A stretch of 64,000 nucleotides of DNA, from assembly GCF_012689525.1 (NCBI RefSeq), contig NZ_CP051516.1, forward strand, positions 496,001 through 560,000, in the 5' to 3' direction. The stretch comes from Paraburkholderia aromaticivorans (GTDB lineage Bacteria > Pseudomonadota > Gammaproteobacteria > Burkholderiales > Burkholderiaceae). Position numbers and translations under genes: made by a program. Numbering within the stretch: position 1 is the stretch's first letter; every line of letters begins with the position of its first letter. The notes below the pieces were generated by a model. That model made no database searches and had not been told where the DNA came from. It saw only the letters and a list, made by a program, of their open reading frames with translations. This document shows positions 1-10,058 of the stretch, piece by piece.

Positions 1-1014
1 CCGGGTTACTTCGTCACGCCGAAGGTGCAATGGCACTTTGCGTCGTACAACCTGCGCAATATCAGCGGCGACGTGCCGGTCGGCACGCCGAAGAACTTCA
101 CCGAATCGATCCCGACGTTCACCTTCGATACGGGTTTGATCTTCGACCGTTCGGTACGAATCTTCGGCCAGGATTACATCCAGACGCTCGAGCCGCGCCT
201 GTACTACGTGTACACGCCGTATCGCAATCAGGAATCCGCGCCGCTGTTCGACACCGCCGACTCCGACTTCGGGCTGGCGGAAATCTTCACGCCGAACACC
301 TTCGTCGGCAACGACCGGATCGCCGACGCGAACCGCCTCACGGCCGCCCTCACCACGCGCTTCATCGACGCGGCCACGGGTGACGAACGGGCGCGTTTCG
401 TGATCGCGCAGCAGTATTACTTCCAGGACCAGCGCGTCACGCTGCAGCCGACCCAGACCAGCGCGCAGGCCACCCATTCGGACCTGATCGCGGGTGCGTC
501 GTTCAAGCTCGGCGCCGGTTTCGCTTCGGAAACGGCGTTCCAATATAATGCCGACAACAACCAGTTGGTGAAGACGAGCGTCGGCTTCGGGTTCAGCCCG
601 GCCACCGGCAAGGTGATCAACGTCGGGTACCGTTACACCCGCGCGAACACCACGCTGGACAACCAGCCGATCAATCAGGTGCTGATTTCGGGGCAATGGC
701 CGCTCACGCATCGGGTGTTTGGCGTGGGCCGTTTTAATTACGACCTGGGCGGCCATCGGATCGTCGACGGTCTGGTCGGCCTGCAGTACGACGCCGATTG
801 CTGGACGCTCGGCGCGGGGATCCAGCGCTACGCGAACGGTCTGAACACCTCGGGGCAGAATCAGTCGAGCACGCGGTTTCTCGCGCAGTTGACGTTCAAG
901 GGCTTGTCGAGCGTCGACAACGGGCTGATGAGCGCATTCCGCGCCAGCGTGGCGGGCTATACGCCGTTACCGCCACCGCCGCCGCCGGAATCGCGTTTCA
1001 CCAATTACGAATGA
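1..1014 (+). CDS. lptD: LPS-assembly protein LptD, C-terminal part (cut by window start)
   Basis: The open frame runs in from the window edge and ends at a TGA at 1012-1014. The 337 visible residues are a run of amphipathic beta strands rich in aromatic and Gly residues, as in the C-terminal outer-membrane barrel of LptD, which with LptE inserts LPS into the outer leaflet. The call rests on this barrel character and on the following surA-pdxA-rsmA, the classical lptD operon order. The chain ends in an unusual proline run ([10 protein letters not shown]) before SRFTNYE. The N-terminal LptA-like domain lies outside the window. SurA, encoded next, is the known periplasmic chaperone for LptD folding. 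Confidence 0.9.
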   Translation, partial: PGYFVTPKVQWHFASYNLRNISGDVPVGTPKNFTESIPTFTFDTGLIFDRSVRIFGQDYIQTLEPRLYYVYTPYRNQESAPLFDTADSDFGLAEIFTPNTFVGNDRIADANRLTAALTTRFIDAATGDERARFVIAQQYYFQDQRVTLQPTQTSAQATHSDLIAGASFKLGAGFASETAFQYNADNNQLVKTSVGFGFSPATGKVINVGYRYTRANTTLDNQPINQVLISGQWPLTHRVFGVGRFNYDLGGHRIVDGLVGLQYDADCWTLGAGIQRYANGLNTSGQNQSSTRFLAQLTFKGLSSVDNGLMSAFRASVAGYTPLPPPPPPESRFTNYE

Positions 1015-1081
1015 CGCTCGCCCGATCATTTATAAAGTGCGAAAAGACGGGCCAGGCGCGCCCGACATCATTGGAGTATCT

Positions 1082-2443
1082 GTGGCAATCATGAAAAAGC
1101 TTCGCTTGGCAACGCTTGCGGCCGGTCTGGCCGCCGCGGCGTCTTTCCTGTCGGTCGCGCCGGTGCAGGCGCAGGCGCTGGGCGGCAATAGCGGCCAGAC
1201 GGTCGACACCATTGCCGCAGTGGTCAACAACGGTGTCATCACGCGGCGCGAGCTCGACGAACGCATGGGCCTGATCACCCGCCGCCTGAACCAGCAGAAC
1301 GCGCCGGTCCCGCCGATGGACCAGTTGCGTCAGCAGGTGCTCAACCAGATGGTGCTGGAACGCATCCAGTTGCAGAAGGCAAAAGAAGACAACATCAACA
1401 TCGACGACGCCACCGTGCAGAAAACGCTCGAACGGCTGGCCGCGGCGAACAACCTGTCGCTCGACGTGTACCGCTCGCGCATCGAGGCGCAAGGCGTGCC
1501 CTGGAGCACGTTCACCGGCGACGCGCGTACCGAACTGACGCTCTCGCGTCTGCGCGAGAAGGAAGTGGACAGCAAGGTCACGGTGTCGGACGCCGAAGTC
1601 GCGAACTACATCGCCAGTCAGCGTGGCCCGAACGCCGGCGCGACGAGCGACCTGCATCTGCAGCACATTTTCCTGAAGGCGCCGCTGAACGCGTCGGAGA
1701 CGGATATCGAAGCGGCGCAGCAGAAGGCCCAGGCGTTGCTCGCCGAAGCCAAGGGCGGCGCCAATTTCGACAAGCTGGCGAAGTCCAGTTCGCAGGCGCC
1801 GGATGCATCGAAAGGCGGCGATATCGGCTTCGTTTCGCCGTCCAAGCTGCCGCCTGAAGTCGTCAAGGCTGTCTCGACGATGCGTCCCGGCGAAGTCAAT
1901 CCGGATCTGATCCGCACCACCGACGGTTTCGAAATCGTACGTCTGGTCGATCGCCGTGCGGGTCAGGGCGCCAGCTCGGATGCGCCGAAGCTCGTGCAAA
2001 CGCACGTGCGCCACATTCTGCTGCGCGTCGGCGACGGCATGTCGGAACCGCAAGCGCGTCAGAAACTGCTCGAAATCAAGAACGAAATCGCCACGGGCGG
2101 CGACTTCTCGAAATTCGCGCATACTTATTCGCAAGACGGTTCGTCGTCGCAAGGCGGCGACCTCGGCTGGATTAGTCCGGGCGAGACGGTGCCGGAATTC
2201 GAGCGCGCCATGAACAACCTGCAGGACGGCCAGATCAGCGATCCGGTTCGCAGCGAATACGGCTACCACCTGATTCAGGTGCTGGGCCGCCGCGAATCCG
2301 AAGGTTCGGTCTCGCAGCAAATGGATCTGGCGCGCCAGGCCATCGGTCAGCGCAAGGCGGAACAGGCTTACGCCGACTGGTTGCGCGAACTGCGCGATAC
2401 CGCGTATGTGGAAGTGAAGCCCACTCTGTCGAGCACGCAATAA
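1082..2443 (+). CDS. surA: Periplasmic peptidyl-prolyl isomerase/chaperone SurA
   Basis: SurA is a periplasmic chaperone that escorts unfolded outer-membrane proteins to the BAM complex. The product starts with a Sec signal peptide ([13 protein letters not shown]... ending near APVQAQA). It continues with the SurA N-terminal domain ([19 protein letters not shown]) and two parvulin domains, with LQHIFLKAP opening the first and VRHILLRVG the second. I chose the GTG at 1082 because GGAG at 1073-1076 sits 5 nt before it. The ATG at 1091 (MKKLR) is 14 nt from that site and is the alternative. The gene lies 67 nt after lptD and 5 nt before pdxA, so co-transcription is likely. Confidence 0.95.
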   Translation: MAIMKKLRLATLAAGLAAAASFLSVAPVQAQALGGNSGQTVDTIAAVVNNGVITRRELDERMGLITRRLNQQNAPVPPMDQLRQQVLNQMVLERIQLQKAKEDNINIDDATVQKTLERLAAANNLSLDVYRSRIEAQGVPWSTFTGDARTELTLSRLREKEVDSKVTVSDAEVANYIASQRGPNAGATSDLHLQHIFLKAPLNASETDIEAAQQKAQALLAEAKGGANFDKLAKSSSQAPDASKGGDIGFVSPSKLPPEVVKAVSTMRPGEVNPDLIRTTDGFEIVRLVDRRAGQGASSDAPKLVQTHVRHILLRVGDGMSEPQARQKLLEIKNEIATGGDFSKFAHTYSQDGSSSQGGDLGWISPGETVPEFERAMNNLQDGQISDPVRSEYGYHLIQVLGRRESEGSVSQQMDLARQAIGQRKAEQAYADWLRELRDTAYVEVKPTLSSTQ

Positions 2444-2448
2444 CCGTC

Positions 2449-3459
2449 ATGACAAGCACCGCCCAGTCTGCCCGCCCACCGTTGCAGATCGCGATCACGA
2501 CCGGCGAGCCCGCCGGCGTCGGTCCCGAATTGACGGTGCAGGCACTGGCGGGCGCGGCGGCGCATTGGCCCCACGCGCAGTTCACCGTGCTGGGCGACGC
2601 GGACCTGCTCGCTGAACGCGCGCGCGCCGTGGGTGTCGACTGGAGCGCGCTGGTGGCGGACGGCAAGCGCGTGCGCCTGCAGCACCGGCCGCTCGGAGCG
2701 CCTGCCGTCGCGGGCAAGCTCAACGCGGCCAACGGCCGCTACGTGCTCGACCTGCTCGACAGCGCGATCGACGGCGCGGTAGCCGGCACGTTCGACGCGA
2801 TCGTCACCGCGCCGCTGCAAAAGAGCACCATCAACGATGCCGGCGTGCCGTTCACCGGCCACACCGAATATCTGGCCGAGCGCACGCACACGCCGCGCGT
2901 GGTGATGATGCTGGCCGGCACTGGCAAGCGCCCGTTGCGCGTCGCACTGGCGACCACGCATCTGCCGCTCAAGGATGTCTCCGCTGCGCTGTCCATCGAA
3001 GGCATTGTCGAGACGCTGCGCATCATCGATCACGATTTGCGGCACCATTTCGGTTTGCCGGCGCCGCGTATTCTCGTGACGGGGCTGAACCCGCACGCGG
3101 GCGAAAACGGTTATCTGGGCCGCGAGGAAATCGAGGTCATCACGCCGGCGCTGGAGCTCGCGGACGCTCAAGGCATCGACGCGCGCGGTCCGTATCCGGC
3201 CGACACGCTGTTCCAGCCGCGTTATCTGGACGAGGCCGACTGCGTGCTGGCCATGTTCCACGACCAGGGCCTGCCGGTGTTGAAGTACGCCACGTTCGGC
3301 GAAGGCATCAATGTCACGCTTGGTTTGCCGATCATCCGCACCTCGGTCGATCACGGCACCGCGCTCGATCTGGCCGGCACCGGCCGCGCCGATGCGGGCA
3401 GCCTGATCGCCGCGATCGAGACGGCGGTGTCGATGGCGCAGCACCGCCGCGCGGGCTGA
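2449..3459 (+). CDS. pdxA: 4-hydroxythreonine-4-phosphate dehydrogenase PdxA
   Basis: PdxA oxidises 4-phosphohydroxy-L-threonine with NAD+ in the DXP-dependent pyridoxal 5'-phosphate pathway. The 336-aa length is normal. Visible family signatures are [13 protein letters not shown] at the N-terminus, [13 protein letters not shown], the metal-site segment [25 protein letters not shown], and [12 protein letters not shown] followed by [20 protein letters not shown]. The start lies 5 nt after surA with no strong ribosome binding site, suggesting translational coupling. The surA-pdxA-rsmA order matches that of E. coli. Confidence 0.96.
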   Translation: MTSTAQSARPPLQIAITTGEPAGVGPELTVQALAGAAAHWPHAQFTVLGDADLLAERARAVGVDWSALVADGKRVRLQHRPLGAPAVAGKLNAANGRYVLDLLDSAIDGAVAGTFDAIVTAPLQKSTINDAGVPFTGHTEYLAERTHTPRVVMMLAGTGKRPLRVALATTHLPLKDVSAALSIEGIVETLRIIDHDLRHHFGLPAPRILVTGLNPHAGENGYLGREEIEVITPALELADAQGIDARGPYPADTLFQPRYLDEADCVLAMFHDQGLPVLKYATFGEGINVTLGLPIIRTSVDHGTALDLAGTGRADAGSLIAAIETAVSMAQHRRAG

Positions 3460-3597
3460 TTCGGCGCCGCCGCGCGGCGTCTCGCGTGTATCCTGCCGCT
3501 AGCAGCAGCGTAGGCAGCATGGCGAGCGCGCCGAGCAAACACGCGCCGATCAGCCAGTTCCTTTTCTTAAGCAGTTCTCTTTCTTAGCGTTTCTTCG

Positions 3598-4428
3598 ATG
3601 TCCACCAGCAGACAGCAACAGGGCCGGCACCAAGGTCATATCGCGCGCAAGCGTTTCGGTCAGAACTTTCTGGTCGACATGGGCGTGATCGATTCGATCG
3701 TCGATGTCATCCGGCCGCAACGCGGCGAGCGTATGGTCGAGATCGGGCCGGGCTTGGGCGCGCTCACCGAACCGCTGATCGAGCGTCTGGCGACGCCGGA
3801 AGCGCCCTTGCACGCCGTGGAACTGGATCGCGATCTGATCGGCCGTCTGAAGACGAAATTCGGCGGCCTGCTCGAACTGCACGCCGGCGACGCGCTCGCG
3901 TTCGACTTCGGTTCGCTGGCCGCGCCCGGCGAGAAAGCGTCGCTGCGCATTGTCGGCAATTTGCCGTACAACATTTCGAGCCCGCTGCTGTTTCATCTGA
4001 CGTCGTTTGCGCATCGCGTGATCGATCAGCACTTCATGTTGCAGAACGAAGTGGTCGAGCGGATGGTGGCGGAGCCGGGCACCAAGGCGTTCAGCCGTCT
4101 CTCGGTGATGCTGCAATACCGCTACGTGATCGACAAGCAACTCGACGTGCCGCCCGAATCGTTCAACCCGCCGCCGAAAGTCGATTCGGCGATCGTGCGG
4201 ATGATCCCGTACGAACTGCATGAACTGGCGCCGGTGGACGAGCGCGTGCTCGGCGAAGTGGTGACGGCCGCGTTCTCGCAGCGTCGCAAGATGTTGCGCA
4301 ATACGCTCGCTGCGTATCGCGATTCGGTGGATTTCGAGGCGCTCGGCTTCGACCTGCAACGCCGCGCTGAAGACGTGTCGGTGGCGGAATACGTGCGCGT
4401 GGCGCAGATCGTGGCGGGCAAAGCCTAA
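3598..4428 (+). CDS. rsmA: 16S rRNA (adenine1518-N6/adenine1519-N6)-dimethyltransferase
   Basis: RsmA (KsgA) dimethylates two adjacent adenines in the 3'-terminal hairpin of 16S rRNA during late 30S maturation. The protein has 276 aa. It shows [11 protein letters not shown] near the N-terminus, the SAM-binding motif [14 protein letters not shown], and the catalytic motif [12 protein letters not shown]. The C-terminal part ([12 protein letters not shown]) is also typical. No good Shine-Dalgarno precedes the ATG at 3598, which is the first start consistent with family length. The 138 nt after pdxA contain no clear gene. Confidence 0.96.
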   Translation: MSTSRQQQGRHQGHIARKRFGQNFLVDMGVIDSIVDVIRPQRGERMVEIGPGLGALTEPLIERLATPEAPLHAVELDRDLIGRLKTKFGGLLELHAGDALAFDFGSLAAPGEKASLRIVGNLPYNISSPLLFHLTSFAHRVIDQHFMLQNEVVERMVAEPGTKAFSRLSVMLQYRYVIDKQLDVPPESFNPPPKVDSAIVRMIPYELHELAPVDERVLGEVVTAAFSQRRKMLRNTLAAYRDSVDFEALGFDLQRRAEDVSVAEYVRVAQIVAGKA

Positions 4429-4462
4429 GCCTTTGGGCCTTTGGCCTTGACGGCCCGAGGCT

Positions 4463-5398
4463 CTAGGTCGTCACCCGCTTCGCCGGTGCGTTGACCAGCG
4501 CGATGCCGGTCAACACCAGCACCGCGGCCATCAGAAAGCGCAGACTGAACGACTCGCCGAGCAGCAGCACGCCGAAGGTCACGCCAAACAGCGGCGTGAG
4601 GAACGAGAACACCGACAGGCGCGACGCGATATAGCGCGTCAGCAACCAGAACCACACCAGATAGCTGACGAACGCCACGATCACCGCCTGATACGCGAGG
4701 CTCACCACGGCCAGCGGCGTGACGGTTTCCACGTGCGCCTGGCCGAGTCCGAGCGCAAGCGCGAGCAGCACCACCGCCGACACCATCAGTTGATAAAACA
4801 GCGTCTTGCTGGCACTCGATTGAGCGAGTCGCGTGGCGCGCACCACCACGGTTGTAGCGGCCCACGCGATGCCGCCCAGCACACCGAGCGCGTCGCCCGC
4901 AACACCCGCGAGCAACGAACCGCCGGCGGTGTGGCCGTGCAGGAAGCCGTCCGCGAAGGCGAGCGATATGCCCGCGAAGGCCACGACGATACCGACCCAC
5001 TGAATCCGCCGCATGCGCTCGCCGTCGACGAACCAGTGCAGGCCGAGCGCCGTGAAGCACGGCGCGGTGTACAGAAAGACCGCCATGCGCGACGCGCTGG
5101 TCAGCGTCAGGCCGAGAAAAATGCACACGAACTCGCCCGCGAATAGCACACCCGCGAGCAGGCCGGCGCCCAGGGTGCCGTCGTCGCGAAAGAGCGGCGT
5201 GCCGCGTGAGCGCGCCCAACCCCACACCAACACCGACGCAATCGCCGAACGCAGGCCCGCCTGGAAGACCGGCGGCACCGCCGCATTGGTGCTTTTGATC
5301 GCGACTTGCTGGAGACCCCAGATCGCGCACAGGCCGATCATCAACAGGATGGCGAAGCTATCCGGGGCGCGGCGTACGGGCAGGGCGGAGGTGCTCAT
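4463..5398 (-). CDS. DMT-superfamily (EamA) transporter
   Basis: This is an inner-membrane protein of 311 aa with about ten hydrophobic helices in two EamA repeats, typical of drug/metabolite exporters of the RhaT/YdcZ type. The first repeat starts at FAILLMIGLCAIWGLQQVAIK and the second near VLGGIAWAATTVVVRATR. I chose the ATG at 5398 (MSTSALPVRR) because the longer frame to 5467 adds only a non-hydrophobic stretch. The gene is convergent with rsmA and divergent from the porin. The substrate cannot be read from the sequence. Confidence 0.85.
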   Translation of the reverse strand: MSTSALPVRRAPDSFAILLMIGLCAIWGLQQVAIKSTNAAVPPVFQAGLRSAIASVLVWGWARSRGTPLFRDDGTLGAGLLAGVLFAGEFVCIFLGLTLTSASRMAVFLYTAPCFTALGLHWFVDGERMRRIQWVGIVVAFAGISLAFADGFLHGHTAGGSLLAGVAGDALGVLGGIAWAATTVVVRATRLAQSSASKTLFYQLMVSAVVLLALALGLGQAHVETVTPLAVVSLAYQAVIVAFVSYLVWFWLLTRYIASRLSVFSFLTPLFGVTFGVLLLGESFSLRFLMAAVLVLTGIALVNAPAKRVTT

Positions 5399-5656
5399 GG
5401 GCGGTGTCGAGTCGGAAATAGCTCGTACGATAGCAAACCTGCCCAAGCCGCCCGCCGATGACCCCACCGCCTACGCGTGCTTCTTATAGGCCGCAAGCAA
5501 CGCCGCAAGCGTTTTTGCCGACTTAACAACACCTGCTTCAGACTAATTTCGCGCGGGTGCCGTTTCGCGCTAAGGTTCTGCCACTAAGGTTTTGTCAGGA
5601 CATTCAAAGCAGACGAACTCCATCCGCGCGACGCGGAGCCTGTACGAGGAGAAGAT

Positions 5657-6778
5657 ATGAAGAACGTAGGCAGGTGGGCAGCGGCCGCGGTTCCCGCGGC
5701 ATTGGCGTCGTTGGGGTGTCAGATGGCGCACGCGCAATCCAGCGTGACGCTGTACGGCGTGGTCGACGAAAGCGTGCGCTACCTGACTCACGTCAACAAG
5801 GCAGGCGATTCGTCGATCGGACTCGGCACAGGCGGCATGACGCAAAGCCGCTGGGGGCTGAAGGGCGTCGAGGATCTCGGCGGCGGCTGGTCTACCTTCT
5901 TCAAACTCGAAAACCGCATTTACATCAACAGCGGCCAAAGCGATCCCACGCTGCCGTTCTTCAACGAAGCGCAGGTCGGCGTGCGATCGGATTCGTACGG
6001 CCAGATCATCCTCGGGCGTCAGTACAACGTCGTGATCGAAGGTGTGACGGTGGCCGGCTACGGCAGCAATTCGTGGATCCCGTACGACTTCAGTTTTCAA
6101 CCTGAAATCACCATGACGGGCGGCATCTGGACCAGCAACCAGGTGCAATATCAGGCGAGATATAACGGCTTCACGTTCGCGGCCGGCTACGCATTCGGCG
6201 GCAATGCGGGCAATGCCTATGGCAGCCAGATCGGCGCGGCCGCGGCTTATAAACCCGAAGGCGGTCCGTTGAGCGTCGGCGGCGCGTATGAAGTGTCGAA
6301 AGATTCGGTCAACGGCGCGGCCGCGAAGACATGGACGTTCGGCGGCTCGTACACGTGGAATCTGACGCGTTTTTCCGCCGGCTACATCGTCAATCAGAAC
6401 GACGCGGGCTTTTCGAATTTCGCCAACGGGCCGTTCACCGCGCCCGTGCTGGCAGCGCTCAAATACACGGACTTCGCGCGGCGTCGCATGATCATGGGCG
6501 GCATCACGCAACAGGTCAGCAATAAGTGGCACTTCGCCGCGAACGTCTGGCGCACGTTGCAGGACGGCAAGACCGCCGCGCAGGACGGCTCGGCGTGGCA
6601 GTACCAACTGGTCGCCGACTACAACCTGTCCCGGCGCACGGACGTCTATCTGGAAGGCGATTATTCGCTGTATCGCGGCGACCTGATCGGCGCGCAGTTG
6701 CAGGGCGTCAACAGCGTGGGGCTCGCGCAGAAGGGCTCGCAGATCGGTTTGATGGCCGGCGTGCGACATCAGTTCTGA
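5657..6778 (+). CDS. Gram-negative trimeric porin (OmpC/porin_4 family)
   Basis: The 373-aa product begins with a signal peptide (MKNVGRWAAAAVPAALASLG, cleavage probably after MAHA). The mature start SSVTLYGVVDESVRY is typical of Burkholderia general porins. Signatures include MTQSRWGLKGVEDLGGGWS, the L3-type region QVGVRSDSYGQIILGRQYN, and a C-terminal strand ending GVRHQF, whose terminal Phe is the BAM recognition signal. GAGGAG at 5646-5651 provides a strong ribosome binding site. It is monocistronic, with about 258 nt of noncoding DNA upstream that should hold its promoter. Confidence 0.94.
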   Translation: MKNVGRWAAAAVPAALASLGCQMAHAQSSVTLYGVVDESVRYLTHVNKAGDSSIGLGTGGMTQSRWGLKGVEDLGGGWSTFFKLENRIYINSGQSDPTLPFFNEAQVGVRSDSYGQIILGRQYNVVIEGVTVAGYGSNSWIPYDFSFQPEITMTGGIWTSNQVQYQARYNGFTFAAGYAFGGNAGNAYGSQIGAAAAYKPEGGPLSVGGAYEVSKDSVNGAAAKTWTFGGSYTWNLTRFSAGYIVNQNDAGFSNFANGPFTAPVLAALKYTDFARRRMIMGGITQQVSNKWHFAANVWRTLQDGKTAAQDGSAWQYQLVADYNLSRRTDVYLEGDYSLYRGDLIGAQLQGVNSVGLAQKGSQIGLMAGVRHQF

Positions 6779-6865
6779 GTACTGATTCACAGGTGGCACG
6801 CTCTGCAGCGCCGCGCGATTCCGGGTACATTGGCGGTCTCGTTACCACGCAACAGGGAGTGCATC

Positions 6866-7252
6866 ATGCGCCTGCTTCACACTATGCTCCGGGTCGGCGA
6901 CCTGGACCGTTCGATCGCCTTCTACACTGAACTGCTCGGCATGAAACTGCTGCGCCGCGACGACTATCCGGACGGCAAATTCACGCTGGCATTCGTCGGT
7001 TACGAAGATGAACGCGACGGCACCGTGCTCGAACTGACCCACAACTGGGACACGCCTTCGTACGACCTCGGCACCGGCTTCGGCCACCTCGCCGTCGAAG
7101 TGGAAGACGCCTACGCCTCGTGTGACAAGATCAAGGCACAGGGCGGGACGGTGGTGCGCGAAGCCGGTCCGATGAAACACGGCACGACCGTGATCGCTTT
7201 CGTCACGGACCCGGACGGCTACAAGATCGAGTTCATCCAGAAGAAGAAATAA
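6866..7252 (+). CDS. gloA: Lactoylglutathione lyase (glyoxalase I)
   Basis: The enzyme isomerises the hemithioacetal of methylglyoxal and glutathione to S-lactoylglutathione. The 128-aa chain carries all four metal ligands at the E. coli GlxI positions: His5, Glu56, His74 and Glu122. Other signatures are [20 protein letters not shown] and [19 protein letters not shown] at 6854-6858 selects the ATG at 6866 over an upstream in-frame start. The short length and spacing suggest a Ni/Co-type rather than a Zn-type enzyme, by analogy with E. coli. A small SnoaL-like gene follows 26 nt later, probably co-transcribed. Confidence 0.96.
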   Translation: MRLLHTMLRVGDLDRSIAFYTELLGMKLLRRDDYPDGKFTLAFVGYEDERDGTVLELTHNWDTPSYDLGTGFGHLAVEVEDAYASCDKIKAQGGTVVREAGPMKHGTTVIAFVTDPDGYKIEFIQKKK

Positions 7253-7278
7253 GGCTGGCGGCAGGGCGAGGTCAATCA

Positions 7279-7677
7279 ATGAATAACATCAATCCCTACT
7301 TCAAAGAACTCGACGAGATCCACGTCGAAATCGCGGCCCTGTTCGACGGTTCCGCTGACGCGGGCGCGCTGCAGCGAATCATGGCGCGCTTCGCACCGCA
7401 ATTCACGCTGGTCATGACATCGGGCATCGCACTGGATCACGCCGGTGTGCGCGAGATTTTCTCGAAGCTGCACGGCGCGCGTCCGGGCTCGCAAATCACG
7501 ATCCGCGACAAGGAGATCGTCGCCGACTATCCGTCAGGGGCGGTGGTGAAATATCGCGAGTATCAGCGCGACAACGCCGGCAACGCGAACGTGCGGCGCT
7601 CCACGGCGGTGATGGATCTCGACGCGCACGGCAAGGTGACGTGGCGTCATTTGCAGGAAACCTTGTGCTCGGAATGA
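7279..7677 (+). CDS. SnoaL-like/DUF4440-type hypothetical protein
   Basis: This 132-aa protein has no signal peptide or membrane segment. The pattern of an N-terminal helix (PYFKELDEIHVEIAALFDG), a short strand (FTLVMTSGIALDH) and alternating strands (VKYREYQRD, RRSTAVMDLD, TWRHLQETL) resembles the cone-like NTF2/SnoaL fold used by DUF4440 proteins. The specific function is unknown. The gene follows gloA closely on the same strand and ends just before a strong bidirectional terminator, so it is probably the last gene of a gloA transcript. Confidence 0.7.
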   Translation: MNNINPYFKELDEIHVEIAALFDGSADAGALQRIMARFAPQFTLVMTSGIALDHAGVREIFSKLHGARPGSQITIRDKEIVADYPSGAVVKYREYQRDNAGNANVRRSTAVMDLDAHGKVTWRHLQETLCSE

Positions 7678-7692
7678 GCGGCAGTGTGTGAC

Positions 7693-7729
7693 AAACCGGC
7701 GCTTCAGATTGAAATCGAAGCGCCGGTTT
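7693..7729. terminator. Bidirectional terminator hairpin between convergent genes
   Basis: The arms AAACCGGCGCTTC (7693-7705) and GAAGCGCCGGTTT (7717-7729) are perfect complements. A nested GATT/AATC pair lies in the loop. It sits between the plus-strand SnoaL-like gene and the minus-strand metallopeptidase. The U-tract is short on both strands. Confidence 0.75.
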
Positions 7730-7747
7730 CAAGGCACGAAAAAGGCG

Positions 7748-8650
7748 CTAAAGCGTCGGCAGCAATTCCGGCGGATGCGACTTCAGTGTCTGCCGCGCCT
7801 CGCGGAATTCCGGAAAAATCGATTCGACTGTTTGCCAGAAACGCGGGCTGTGATTCATTTCACGCAGATGCGCGAGTTCGTGCGCGACGACGTAATCGAT
7901 GATGGAAAGCGGGAAGTGAATCAGCCGCCAGTTCAGGCGAATCTTGCCGTCACTCGAACAACTGCCCCAACGCGTCGCCGCTGAAGAGAGCGCATACGCG
8001 CGATAGTTCACGCCCAGTTTCTCCGAGTAGATCGCAAGGCGCTCGCCGAACAGACGCTTCGCTTCACCCTGCAGCCAGCCTTGCACGCGATCCTTGATCT
8101 GCTGCGGATCCGCTTGCAATGGCAGCGGCACTTGCAGCGCCGCATCTTCCGCGCTGAACGCGAGCATGCCTTGCGGCGCGCCGAGTTTCACGCGCACGGG
8201 CTGACCGAGATACGGCACTTCGGCGCCATCTTTCCAGTCGACCTTCGGCAACGCGCGCTGCTCGACACGCGTTTGCCACTCGATCAGCTTCGTGAAAATC
8301 CAGCGCTGCTTTTCGGTGATCGCGGTTTCGATATCGGCGAGCGTGACCCAGCGCGGCGCGGTGATCGTCAGACCCGTGCTGTCGATCGCGAAGCCGATCG
8401 AGCGGCGCGCCGAACGCTTGAGCACGTAGTGGAGCGTGCGTGAGCCGATCGCGAGGCTGCGCAACTTGCTGCCATCCGGCGCGAGCAGCACGGCCGGCTG
8501 CTGGCCGCCTGGCGAGCTCTGCGAAGCGCCTGGCGTTGGTGCGGAAGGTGAAGGGGACGACGACGTCGACCCCGGCTCGGCGAAGAGCGGGAGATCGAGT
8601 TGCCGGTTATCGAGCGCCGCAGCGGGCTGTGGCGTAGGAGACTTCTGCAT
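7748..8650 (-). CDS. YgjP/M48-type zinc metallopeptidase (DUF45)
   Basis: The 300-aa protein ends with a DUF45 (YgjP-like) metalloprotease core. The zinc motif HELAHLREMNHSPRFW supplies two His in HELAH and a third at MNHS, and is preceded by TRWGSCSSDGKIRLNWRL, the other hallmark of the family. The first ~60 residues are Pro/Ser-rich and likely disordered (SSSPSPSAPTPGASQSS). No signal peptide is visible, so it is probably cytoplasmic. It follows plsC by 44 nt and is likely the last gene of the glyQ-glyS-gmhB-plsC operon. The substrate is unknown. Confidence 0.85.
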   Translation of the reverse strand: MQKSPTPQPAAALDNRQLDLPLFAEPGSTSSSPSPSAPTPGASQSSPGGQQPAVLLAPDGSKLRSLAIGSRTLHYVLKRSARRSIGFAIDSTGLTITAPRWVTLADIETAITEKQRWIFTKLIEWQTRVEQRALPKVDWKDGAEVPYLGQPVRVKLGAPQGMLAFSAEDAALQVPLPLQADPQQIKDRVQGWLQGEAKRLFGERLAIYSEKLGVNYRAYALSSAATRWGSCSSDGKIRLNWRLIHFPLSIIDYVVAHELAHLREMNHSPRFWQTVESIFPEFREARQTLKSHPPELLPTL

Positions 8651-8694
8651 CGGATTCGGCTTCGCGCAAATACGCCTTCGAGGGCGTGGGCGCG

Positions 8695-9453
8695 TCAGAT
8701 TGGTGCGGCGGCGGAACTGCTTTCCGCCGCGCGGTACGCGGTAGGATCGATGCGACGCATTTCAGCTTCGATCCACTGTTCGACGCGCGTGTTAACTTCA
8801 TCGGGCGTGAGCCCCGTCGTGTCGATCGGCTTGCCGATCGACACTGTGACTATACCCGCATATTTGAGAAACGAGTTGCGAGGCCACACACGTCCTGCGT
8901 TGTGCGCGATCGGCACGACCGGCGCGCCGGTGGCCGCCGCGAAACGCGCACCACCGGTTTTGTACTTGCCTTGCCTGCCGGTCGGCGTGCGTGTGCCTTC
9001 TGGAAACATGATGATCCAGGCGCCTTCCGCCATGCGTGCCTTGCCTTGCTTGATGACCGATTCGAACGCGTACTTGCCTTCCTTGCGATCGATATGAACC
9101 ATCTTCAGCATGCCGAGCGCCCAGCCGAAGAACGGCACGTACAGCAGTTCGCGCTTGAACACGTAGCACAGCGGTCGCGGCATCAGCGCCGGAAACGCCA
9201 GCGTTTCCCATGCCGATTGATGTTTGGAGAGCAGCACCGCGGGACCGTCAGGCAGGTTCTCGAAGCCTTCGATGTTGTAGCGGATACCGTTGAGCCAGCG
9301 CACCGTATGCAGCGTCGCGCGGCACCAGCCGGCAGCCATCCAGTAGCGGTTGTCGGCGCGCATGAACGGAAATGCAATGAAGCATGCAGTCGCGTACGGC
9401 ACGGTGAACAGAACGAAGTAGATCAGCAGAAGCAAAGAACGAATGAAGCGCAT
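8695..9453 (-). CDS. plsC: 1-acyl-sn-glycerol-3-phosphate acyltransferase
   Basis: PlsC acylates lysophosphatidic acid to phosphatidic acid at the inner membrane. The 252-aa product begins with a hydrophobic anchor (MRFIRSLLLLIYFVLFTVPY). It carries the acceptor motif SKHQSAWETLAF, with the HX4E form in place of HX4D, then YVKR-like FKRELLYVPFFGW and FPEGTRTPTG. The ATG at 9453 is preferred because the longer frame upstream encodes an Arg/Ser-rich non-conserved stretch overlapping the gmhB terminus. It lies 40 nt downstream of gmhB in a likely operon. Confidence 0.93.
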   Translation of the reverse strand: MRFIRSLLLLIYFVLFTVPYATACFIAFPFMRADNRYWMAAGWCRATLHTVRWLNGIRYNIEGFENLPDGPAVLLSKHQSAWETLAFPALMPRPLCYVFKRELLYVPFFGWALGMLKMVHIDRKEGKYAFESVIKQGKARMAEGAWIIMFPEGTRTPTGRQGKYKTGGARFAAATGAPVVPIAHNAGRVWPRNSFLKYAGIVTVSIGKPIDTTGLTPDEVNTRVEQWIEAEMRRIDPTAYRAAESSSAAAPI

Positions 9454-9493
9454 CGGCGTGGTCAGTGAGGGTTGGGGACGCGCGTGGCGCGCG

Positions 9494-10048
9494 TCACTCT
9501 TGAGCGTCGGCGAGGAAGTCGAGTGCGAAGGCGCGCAGATCGTCGTGGACGATCGTGCCTTCGGGCAAGCCGCCGGCATCGAGCGTTTTGCGGCCCTTGC
9601 CGGTCAGCACCAGATGAGCCGGATGGCCGAGCGACGCACCTGCTTGCAGATCACGCAGAGAGTCGCCGACCACCGGCGTATGTTCCGGGTCGACCTCGAA
9701 GCGCTCGGCGATCATCTTCAGCATGCCGGGCTTCGGCTTGCGGCACTCGCAATGATCTTCCGCCGTGTGCGGGCAAAAGAACACCGCGTCGATGCGCCCG
9801 CCCACCGTTGCCGCCATGCGATGCATCTTCAGATGCATCGCGTTGAGCGCGTTCATATCGAACAGGCCGCGGCCGATGCCCGACTGGTTGGTGGCGATCG
9901 CCACGCGATAGCCGGCCTGATTCAGACGCGCGATGGCTTCGAGCGAACCGGGCAGTGCCACCCACTCGTCCGGCGACTTGATGAACGCGTCGGAGTCGAC
10001 GTTGATCACGCCGTCGCGGTCGAGAATCACCACTTTTTTGGTCGGCAT
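9494..10048 (-). CDS. gmhB: D-glycero-beta-D-manno-heptose 1,7-bisphosphate 7-phosphatase
   Basis: GmhB removes the 7-phosphate in ADP-heptose synthesis for the LPS inner core. It is a HAD-superfamily enzyme of 184 aa. It has the nucleophile motif VVILDRDGVINVDS, motif II ATNQSGIGRG, the zinc-loop cysteines FFCPHTAEDHCECRKPKPGM, and motif IV PVVGDSLRDLQAG. The gene starts 10 nt after the glyS stop codon. The context with plsC suggests envelope biosynthesis genes riding on the glycyl-tRNA synthetase operon. Confidence 0.95.
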   Translation of the reverse strand: MPTKKVVILDRDGVINVDSDAFIKSPDEWVALPGSLEAIARLNQAGYRVAIATNQSGIGRGLFDMNALNAMHLKMHRMAATVGGRIDAVFFCPHTAEDHCECRKPKPGMLKMIAERFEVDPEHTPVVGDSLRDLQAGASLGHPAHLVLTGKGRKTLDAGGLPEGTIVHDDLRAFALDFLADAQE

Positions 10049-10058
10049 GGCGCGGGGC

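Noticed and set aside
998..2440. Long open frame antisense to surA
   Set aside because: It is Arg/His/Val-rich, lacks recognisable motifs and a start signal, and mirrors a solid surA gene; GC-rich codon bias keeps antisense frames open.
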